From contig CM034113.1 in NCBI GenBank assembly GCA_019914945.1, positions 3,452,850 to 3,516,849 of the forward strand: a DNA stretch of 64,000 nt. The letters run 5' to 3'. The translations under genes were made by a program, and so were the position numbers. This DNA is from Typha latifolia. Taxonomy: Eukaryota > Streptophyta > Magnoliopsida > Poales > Typhaceae. This document shows, piece after piece, positions 53,197 through 61,944 of this stretch. The stretch's first letter is position 1. Every line of letters begins with the position of its first letter. The notes beneath the pieces are model-generated. The model was not told the DNA's origin. It worked only from the letters and a program-made list of their open reading frames with translations, and did no database searches.

Positions 53197-54384
53197 TTGC
53201 AAAAACCTAGAACTGCTTTTATTTATGGGATAAAAACAAATGCCATATGGGTCAAGAAAAGTGATTTAAAATGTTATGTTGTGCATACAGCTTTGAAAGC
53301 TTTAAATTTTGATTTGTGGTATTTAGATAGTGGCTATTCAAGACATATGTCGGGTGACAAGTCGTTATTTTCTAATCTTGAAAAACATGAAGGGGGAGTT
53401 GTGACATTCGGAGATGGTAATTCATCCAAGGTAATAGGTAAAGGAAAGGTAAGTTCTCCGGGGGTTCCTATTCTTGAAAATATTTTTTATGTTAAGGGCT
53501 TAAAAGCAAATCTTCTGAGTATCAGCCAATTTTGTGATGAAGATTATGAGGTAAAATTCTCCAAAAATGATTGTACTATTCTAGATCATGGTGGTAATGT
53601 TATATGTTATGGATCTAGAACATCTGATAATTGATATATTGTTGGAACGTCACATAAACTGAAATTTAACAGTGCCTCTTTTGACATTGCAGATCTTTGG
53701 CATCAATGTCTTGGACATGTGAATCACAAGGAATTATTTACTCTGTCTAAACAAGAAGTGGTAAGAGGAATACCTAAGATGAAAAAAATGTCAAAAAGAG
53801 TGTGCGGTTCGTGTCAAATTGAAAAATAAACTAGGATTTCACACAAGAAGATAAATGCAGCTACCACCGACCGTGTGCTCCAATTAGTTCAAATGGACTT
53901 GATAGGTCCAACAAAAATGAAAAGTCTTGGAGGTAAACGCTATATATTCTTAATAGTCGATGATTACTCTAGATATACCTGGGTTGCCTTTCTACGTGAG
54001 AAGTCTGAAACGTGATTTGAAGTTTTTAAATCACTATGCTTAAAATTACAGAATGAAAAATCTATTACCCTAGTTAGGATTCGTTCTAATCATGGTAGAG
54101 AATTTGAAAATGAAAATTTTTCCATATTTTGCGATTCTCTTGGTATTCAACATGAATTTTCAGCTCCTATAACTCCACAACAGAACGGGATTGTGGAAAG
54201 AAAGAACCGAGTTGTGCAGGAAATGGATAGGGTTATGCTTCACGCTAAAAAGGTTCCTCAAAAGTTTTGGGCACAAGCGGTCAATACAGCGGTACATGTG
54301 ATAAAATTGACTGCATATGAAATCTGGAAAGGTAAGAAACCTAGTGTTAAATATTTTTGAGTTTTTAGTAGTAAATGCTATATC
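53197..54384 (+). pseudogene. pol: S4 protease and integrase
   Basis: Protease LDSGYSRHMSGDKS: the Cys after DSG in other copies is Tyr here. The pre-integrase segment is LWHQCLGHVNH, with stops near 53632 and at 53827-53829; the latter is shared with S1 7858-7860. The integrase core has the first Asp in VQMDLIGP, Asn in place of the second catalytic Asp (AAT 54088-54090, SNHGREFEN) and Glu in NGIVERKN. About 12 residues between VHVI and KLTAYE are lost near 54305. TGA at 54358-54360 is shared with S1 8413-8415. Catalysis by this copy's integrase would fail even without the stops. Confidence 0.88.
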
Positions 54385-56328
54385 TTGCGTGATCGAGAAT
54401 ATTTGACTAAATTTGACACTAGAAGTAACGAAGGCATCTTCTTAAGGTATTTGAATAATAGCATAGCCTACAGAGTATTTAATCTTGACACTTCTACGGT
54501 TATGGAATCTGCTAATGTTATGATAGATGAATCCACTACTGATTTAACTGAAGCTACTCCTATTTCTGTTTCTGCAGATACATATGACAAAGAAATAGGA
54601 AAGGAGCTTGATCTGGAAATTGAGAATCAGGACAAGGACAAAGTTGAAATGAACAAAGATGACTGCAACGTACCGGAACCATCTGCCAGAGTGAAATCAG
54701 ATCATCCACTGTCACAAGTGATCGGAGACATAAATGAACCAATTAAGACAAGACGACAAATCCAAAGTGATGTATCATTTAGTTGTTATACATCTTCTTT
54801 TGAACCTAAAAATGTGAAGGAAGCATTGTTAGACGATTCTTGGGTTAATGCTATGCATGAGGAATTAGAGCAATTTTCTAGGAATGATGTTTGGTATTTA
54901 GTTCCTAGACCTAAGAATGTGAACATCATTGGAACAAAATGGATTTACAAGAATAAAAGTGATGAACATGGCAATATAGTTCGAAATAAAGCTAGACTCG
55001 TAGCACAGGGATATACTCAGGTTGAGGGTATAGATTTTGATGAGACATTTGCTCCTGTTGCTAGATTAGAATCTATTCGTATACTGCTTGCTATTGCTTG
55101 TCACTTAAAATTTAAATTGTTTCAAATGGATGTGAAAAGTGCTTTCTTGAATGGTACTCTGAATGAAGATGTTTATGTAGAACAACCGAAAGGGTTCGAA
55201 GATCAAAAATTTTCTTATCATCTGTTTAAACTGAAAAAGGCCCTCTACGGGCTAAAACAAGCTCCAAGAGCTTTGTATGAGAAGTTGACCACTTTTTTAG
55301 TGGATGCGAGGTTCACTCGAGGGGGAGTGGACAAGACATTGTTCATAAGACGGTCAAACAAGAGTTTAGTTGTGGCACAAATATATGTGGATGACATTGT
55401 CTTCGGGGCAACAAGTCGATCATTAGCTAAGGAGTTTGCAGATCTTATGCATAGTCATTTTGAGATGAGCATGATGGGTGAGTTGAAGTTCTTTTTGGGA
55501 CTTCAAATTACTCAGTTGGAAAGAGGGATATTTATCGCTCAAACCAAGTATGCTAAGGATCTTGTGACTAAATTCAGTTTAGAAAATGCAAAACATGCTA
55601 GAACTCCTATGAGTACAAGTACCAAACTAGGTACGGATATTATAGGAAAAAGTGTCGATCAGACACTATATAGGAGCATGATTGGTAGTCTTTTGTACTT
55701 AACTGCTAGTAGATCAGACATTGCATTTAGTGTTGGTGTGTGTGCTAGGTTTCAGTCTGAACCTAAGGAGACACATTTGTTTGCTGTGAAACGTATTATA
55801 AAATATGTCGGTGGCATAGTTGACTTAGGTATCTGGTTTACGTATGACTCGGGAGCTATCATATCTGGATACACGGACTCTGATTGGGCAGGTTCATGTG
55901 ATGATAGAAAAAGTACCTCAGGTAGATGTTTTTATATTGGAAACAATATGGTTGCTTGGCACAGTAAGAAACAAAACTCGGTATCTTTATCTATTGCGGA
56001 GGCCGAGTATATTGCAGCGGGAAGTTGTTGTTCTCAGTTACTATGGATGAAACAGATGGTCAAAGATTACGGCATTGAACAAGATACTATGGTGCTTTAT
56101 TGTGACAACATGAGTGCTATTAATATATCGAAAAATCATGTTCAACACTCGCGTACAAAACATATTGATATCCAACATCATTTTATACGCGAGTTAGTTG
56201 AAGACAAAATAATAGCACTAGAACATGTTGAGACGGCGAAATAGTTGGGTGATCTATTTACAAAACCTTTGGATTTACAGAGATTTGAGTATCTTCGTAT
56301 TTCTTTAGGGATTTGTGCTTTGGATTGA
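54385..56328 (+). pseudogene. pol: S4 integrase C-terminus, reverse transcriptase and RNase H
   Basis: The longest open frame of the window, 619 codons (54385-56244). It opens with the integrase end ([17 protein letters not shown]), a variable acidic linker, then RT ([42 protein letters not shown], catalytic YVDD at 55384-55395, FFLGLQITQ). RNase H follows ([57 protein letters not shown]). CAG-to-TAG at 56242-56244 falls just before QLGDLF; the natural stop is 56326-56328. RT and RNase H domains are complete, so activity as part of a longer polyprotein cannot be excluded, but upstream stops prevent that polyprotein. Confidence 0.9.
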
Positions 56329-57903
56329 TTTTTTTTGTTTGGTTTGCGTGTTTTGGTTTCCATGTTTCATTTTTATTATTTCTTTTCGTTTCTTTTTAGG
56401 TTTTCTTTACTTTGAAATTTTCTTTGTTTTTAGTTTCAGATTTATCGACAGTTTTTTTTTTGTCATATAAAAAAAAAATTTGATGCACTCCTAGATTCAA
56501 TAATACACTCTTGACATATAAATATGATTTTTCTCTTGATTATGAGTTATTATAGTCAATTTTGTCATCTTGTAGTATATTGTATCATTTCTGATTTATT
56601 CACTCTCTCGACTTTTATGATAATTATACTAAAATTAATGCACTCATAACGTGTGTATATTCTTGAGTGAGCATGACTTCATGAATTTTTTTTTAAATAG
56701 CTCACTATTGACGTTGATTTGCACAGTTCGACATCATGCTTAGTCATCACAAATGTTTTCATAAAAGATCAATGAAAAGGGTTACAATAAGTTTGTGTGA
56801 AAACCATCTTGTTTAGAGTCCAGTTTGACTCAGTACGTTGCTTGCAAATTAAATAAATATTTTTTAATGTTTGTGAATATCTTCTTGCACATTGTTTGAT
56901 ATGTACTATAAGAAAAGGGCTACATACTCATGTGTGAAAGCCATCATTGCACCTATATGGTTAATATATAAAAGTAAATAATACAGGAAAAATTCCTGTT
57001 CGGTTATGGCGAATAAGTCGAAAAGTGCAAATTTAAATACTAAGTCAGTTTGACTACTGTGTTGTATCATTGTTTAAATAGGAAATTTTATTTAAGAAGA
57101 ATGTTTCATGTTATCTATGCTTACCTTGCATATGTATATTGTTATGATCAATCAAGATTAATTTAATTTTAAGTGATGCATTAGAATTGATTATAATATA
57201 CTTTTGATGATCTCATTGATCTACGTATAACTTATTTCATTCAATTGTCATATTCTATGTCTTGAATCTATTTTGAATTTTTAGAGGTGCATCTCCAAAA
57301 AGATTTTTTGATTTTTTCTTAGATTTTTTACTTAGAAAAAAAGGGCGTTCGAACGCAAATTTTTGAGTTCGAACACGGTGACTGGCGCGTTCGAACGCGC
57401 AGACTGGTGCGTTCGAACGCACTCGAGGATTCTTTATATATTGCGTCCGAACCCAAGGGTTTTCATCTTCCATCTTCCAAACACTAGAAACCCTTCATTT
57501 TCTCCCTCTCAAATCTTCAAGATCTTGGTATTTTTCATCAAATTTCTCACTACAAACCCTTTTAGAGGGTAGTTCTCCTCCGGATCTAGCGTCTTTTGGC
57601 CGAATTTTTGAGTTTTTCTTCACTTTTTCGAGGTATGATCATCCATCAATTTTCCAATTTTTTTATTCAATTATGTCTTTTGATCTTGATTGATTTCGTG
57701 CATTTTCGAATTTTGATCATGTTAAAGTTACTATCTTGATATTTCTTGTGTGATTGAACGTGATATCTTAGAGTTTTCAAGTGAAAGATGGATTTCATTT
57801 AGGGCCTTCATGGTTTCTTGAATTTTTTTTTTTTTGGATTTCTTGCTATTTTTTTGGTTGCTTTGGGCATGTATTGAACTTGCATCATGTTTCTTTCTCA
57901 AGA
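56329..57903 (+). other. S4 post-pol spacer and ORF3 leader
   Basis: About 1.57 kb, AT-rich, no gene seen. A cluster of TTCGAA palindromes is at 57346-57425, again outside any LTR. It is homologous to 20521-22016 and 10381-11500. Confidence 0.75.
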
Positions 57904-58953
57904 ATGCCTAGAAAAGCTGCAGTTTCCAAGAAACCTAGGCCGCCTTCCTCACCTACTTCGGCTCCAAAGTTTTCTACTTCAACGGCTGCAGGGCGATACA
58001 AACATAATTTTGGCACCCGTCCTGTTATCTGTGAACGACCCGTGGTCATTTCCGATTTTTCTACTTTGGGGATAGAACAGATATTTACTGAACGAGGATG
58101 GTTATCGGTGTGTCAGATGAGCGGGACTGCTTATGTGGAAGTTGTTTGAGAATTTTTTTGTAATGCCACAGTTTTAGAATGCTGTATTCATTTTACTATT
58201 CGTGGGGTGTTTGTATACTTGGACTCAGATGTTATTCGCACTGAACTTCGTCTTCCTGATGGTAAGTTCCAGTACCCCACGTCTGCTCCACATTCTGATG
58301 TCGATGAATATGCTGGCACTGTACTAATCAAAGGGGAACGTCGGAAGGGAAACATGATACCGCATGCGAAGCTGACACCAGTGGCTCGCATGCTTCACCT
58401 ATTTTGTCTGTACAACTTCACCCCCAAGACTCGACATTCTAGTATTAGTCTGGATCATGCATTCCTTCTTCATGCAATGTTAACTGGAGTTTCTGTTGAT
58501 TTGGCTGCGGTGATCTATGATTCGATTGTCACAGCTGCCTAGAAAGAAGCATTTCTTGAGGGGTTACCATTTGGCATCTTTATTACAAATTTGTGCACTC
58601 AGAGTGGGGTGCATGTGGATACTTTGGAACCTTCTCTTACTTCGCACAAGCCGTTGGATCGGATTACGCTTAAGCGGAGTCAAGCTCAAGACCAGTCGTC
58701 TCCTCTCAAGCCGTCCTCTTCCGCCGCTGGTCGGTTTTTGCACCTCGACAGTTCTGATGATAGCTCTGACGTTGACACATCTCACTCTGAGGGGGAGTTA
58801 CCACAGTACTCTGACCGTTTTGATCAGCTTAGTACTCAAGTGCAGGATCTCCATTCGGTCGTGAATGATTTGCGAGCTGAGCAAGCTCGTCAAGGGACTG
58901 TCCTTGACTCTATGTTGACGATTCTTCAGCGTCAGTTTCCTCCGAGTTCCTAG
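57904..58953 (+). pseudogene. S4 ORF3, post-pol Sirevirus protein
   Basis: One frame of 350 codons from ATG 57904 (MPRKAAVSKKPRPP) to TAG 58951-58953, with TGA at 58147-58149 and TAG at 58540-58542. Collinear with 22017-23069: basic N-terminus, NFGTRPVICERPVV, FTERGWLS, LRLPDGKFQYP, PHAKLTPVARMLHLF, LLHAMLTGVSVDLAAVIYD, the serine-rich SSPLKPSSSAAGR, the acidic SSDDSSDVDTSHSEGELP and a C-terminal coiled coil (FDQLSTQVQDLHSVV, LRAEQARQGTVLD). No membrane span or signal peptide is evident, so an envelope role is not supported by what I see. Equal length and frame in two copies argue that it was a real gene. Confidence 0.78.
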
Positions 58954-58971
58954 TCTTTGGCATTTGTGGCA

Positions 58972-59310
58972 AAAAGGGGGAGAGTGTCTAGGTGTCTAGG
59001 TGTGTAGGGGGAGCATGATAATAGGGGGAGTTTATTAGAGTTTTTCTGTCTTTCTAATCTTGCTTATAACTTTGCTTAGAGAAATTGTGAACTTTGTATG
59101 TTTAAGTACTTTTGAACTTATGCTCCAATGATAACTTGTGTTTGGATTGTTTATTCATTTCAAGTTATTTTCACTTGATCTTGGATTGGTATATGTTTAT
59201 TTGCAGGGATTGATGTGCAAAATATTCTAGTCTTGTTGATTGCTCAATTTGAAGTCTTTGTAATATCTTGTAACCTAGGTGTTTTGTCACAAATTGCCAA
59301 AGAGGGAGAT
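58972..59310 (+). promoter_or_regulatory. Purine tracts before S4 3' LTR
   Basis: GGGGGAG tracts at about 58972-58984, 59007-59013 and 59024-59030; the LTR-adjacent tract is AAAGAGGGAGAT (59299-59310), with one G changed to A. Confidence 0.75.
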
Positions 59311-60229
59311 TGTTAAGTTTTTATTTGTTGGCAATTGTGTACAAAATATTCTAAGTGTATTTTTTCATGTATATGAGCTTTACACAAGTCTAGAATATCT
59401 CTGGTTTGTAGAATTGCAAGATTATTAGAGAAAAGTCGTCGAGTTCATACCGCGTTCACAAACGCGTTCGAACGCGGAATCTGTGTTCACATAGACAGAG
59501 AGCCACGTTCACAAACGCGTTCGAATGCGGGTACTGCGTTCACACAAACAGAGAGCTGCGTTCACAAACGCGTTCGAACGCAACCTGAAGAATTCAAGTT
59601 GTCGCATTCGAACGCACTCGGGCCCGTTCGAACGCACCTGAGTTCAAGTCATGTCGTTCGAACGCACCCGGGCCGCGTTCGAACGCACCAACGAAGTTTG
59701 ATAAAATTGGACTTTCGTGAGTACGGATAAGAGTTGGATTTGGCTCTATCTTGGAGATCATATATAAGGATTGTGATGCCCTATCTTGAGGGTGGTTGAA
59801 GAACATTATTGAAGGAGACTTCTTGAGGCTACATCGGTTCTTCAACTATCAAGGTTCCACTCATCTACAAAACTTAATCTTTTATTTTAAGGGCTATCTA
59901 GATGAAAGGTCAATCTCCAGGGTTACTGAGATTGGACTTCAATCAGGAGAAGCAGTGAATCGTGGGTTCTAGCGAGCAAGACTGAGAGGAACAAAGTCGT
60001 TTGGATTGACGGATTGTTTTGTGAGTCAGTCTTGTAACTGCTACTATTCTAGTGATTGATTTTGATCCGAGTTTGGATCCGTGGTTTTTTCCCGTTTGGG
60101 TTTTTCCACGTTAAAATCTTAGCGTTCATCTCTGTTTTCGTTCCTAATATTTCTACGGACTTTTACTTAAGCAAACGAGTGATATCATTGCCTAGTATTT
60201 AGATACATACTTGTGTCTAGGGTTTTTCA
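59311..60229 (+). repeat. S4 3' LTR (919 bp)
   Basis: It starts TGTTAAG and ends TTTTTCA. Minisatellite at 59450-59584 (about 2.5 units), TATATAA at 59761-59767. Confidence 0.9.
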
Positions 60230-60768
60230 AATCCTTATATATGATCTCCAAGATAGAGCCAAATCCAAGTCTTATTTGTACTCACGAAAATCCAATTTTA
60301 TCAAACTTCGTTAGAACGGCATGACTTGAACTCAGGTGCGTTCGAACGGGCCCGAGTGCGTTCGAACGCGACAACTTGAATTCTTCAGGTTGCGTTCGAA
60401 CGCGTTTGTGAACGCAGCTCTCGGTCTGTGTGAATGCAGTACCCGCGTTCGAACACGTTTGTGAACGCGACTCTCTGTCTGTGTGAACGCAGTACCCGCG
60501 TTCGAACACGTTCGTGAACGCGGCTCTCTGTCTGTGTGAATGCAGTACCCGTGTTCGAATGCGTTTGTGAACGCGGCTCTCTGTCTGTGTGAACGCAGAT
60601 TCTGCGTTCGAACGCGTTCGTGAACGCGGTGTGAACTCGATGGCTTTTCTCTAATAATCTTGCAATTCTTCAAACCAGAGATATTCTAGACTTGTGTAAT
60701 GCTCATATATATGAAAAAATATACTTAGAATATTTTGTACACAATTGCCAACAAATAAAAACCTAACA
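60230..60768 (-). repeat. Inverted Sirevirus LTR, U3 part
   Basis: It begins AATCCTTATATATGATC (TATA box reversed), then palindromes, about 4.5 minisatellite units (60391-60632), and ends CCTAACA at 60762-60768. It is the target LTR into which the end of S4 is joined. Confidence 0.88.
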
Positions 60769-61018
60769 AAGTGGTGATCGATCCGTAACTTCTTGAAGTA
60801 AGTTTTTGGTATTTACTCCCTTCGCAGATTCTAACTACAACAAGGACAAAAATACGCAAAAGTGGGGATGATAATGGAGATGAGGGTGGATGGGTTATGG
60901 AGTTTAGGGGATAAGTATAAAGGGGGAGAAGGGCTGAGATCCCAAGGAGAAAGGAGGACTCGACAGACGAGGGAGGTTAGAAGATCACTAACGTCGAGAC
61001 GGCGCACAGCTAGGGCTT
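60769..61018 (-). repeat. Inverted gypsy LTR fragment, family-B-like
   Basis: AAGTGGTGATCGATCCGTAAC and the following block match 34165-34400. The boundary on the right is approximate. Confidence 0.6.
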
Positions 61019-61917
61019 GATAATATAATCTTCCCTGGATTAGGTTTAATCTATCTCGTTATCAGATTTGGGCAGGACCTTGCACGGAACTTTAGAAGGA
61101 GATTCCTAAAGGTAACTATCGAAACAACCTGAAATTTTGATAACTCATAGCTCTAGAAAAGAGCTTTCCAATGAGTCCAATTTCGGGTGATTTGAACGAC
61201 AGGATCCAAAGATATCTTCAGTTAAGTGGGTGAATGTCAGGGTGTCTGATATGTAAGATTTAGATCATAACGTGATTTTGGATCCGTGGATGGGGGCATG
61301 GGATCCTAGGTGGAATATGGAGGTGATAGGCTGTCAGTAATGGGTGGCACCGGTAAGGAAGGTGGTGGGGATGAATTATGGATGGTGGAAAGGGTTAGGG
61401 CGAAGGTAGGGAGAGATTTGAAGAAGGGGAGGAGTGGGCTGCCCCTAAGGGACTATGGTGAATGGCCGGTCAAGGGAGGCTAGAGGCAGCAGAGCCGTGG
61501 GATGAGGGAACGAGAAGGAAGGAGAGGAAGAAAATTAGGGCAAGAAACTTAATTCACTAATCATCCTCTTTTTGCTTGCCATCCACACCTAAAGAGGCTA
61601 AGCAAAGAAGCCAAAAATGACAATTATTAACCCTAGAAACAGTGGATTTCTGCCAACCGCATTCGAATATACAAATTGTATTTTCTATCGATGCAAACAT
61701 ATGTAGGCATTTGCACGCGGGCGTTTGAACGAGGTCGAGCGCGTTCAAACGTACAATTTACTTCTCTGCCGATGTGAACACCTGCAGGCATTCGCAAGGG
61801 TGTTCAAGTACAACCTATAGAAATCTTCTTTTTCTCTGAATAAAATAACTAACATAATAAGAAAAGACACCCGTGTATCCATGCTCGAGACGACTCGGTG
61901 AAGTCCAAATCGTATCA
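61019..61917 (-). repeat. Inverted gypsy LTR, family-A-like
   Basis: It ends TCGTATCA at 61910-61917, preceded by ATGCTCGAGACGAC, the reversed family LTR start. Decayed CG palindromes at 61660-61805. It is the 3' LTR of the minus-strand element to the right. Confidence 0.75.
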
Positions 61918-61944
61918 ATCCACCATGCTTCCGCCACCTTGTCC

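Larger units (their letters stand above)
51439..60229 (+). mobile_element. Sirevirus copy S4 (internal region and 3' LTR)
   Basis: Primer site, gag, protease, integrase, RT, RNase H, spacer, ORF3, purine tracts and a 919-bp 3' LTR. The 5' LTR is a mosaic of direct and inverted pieces (49793-51438). The right end TTTTTCA at 60229 is followed by AATCC and an inverted LTR, meaning S4's 3' end lies inside another Sirevirus LTR next to its TATA box. Confidence 0.85.
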
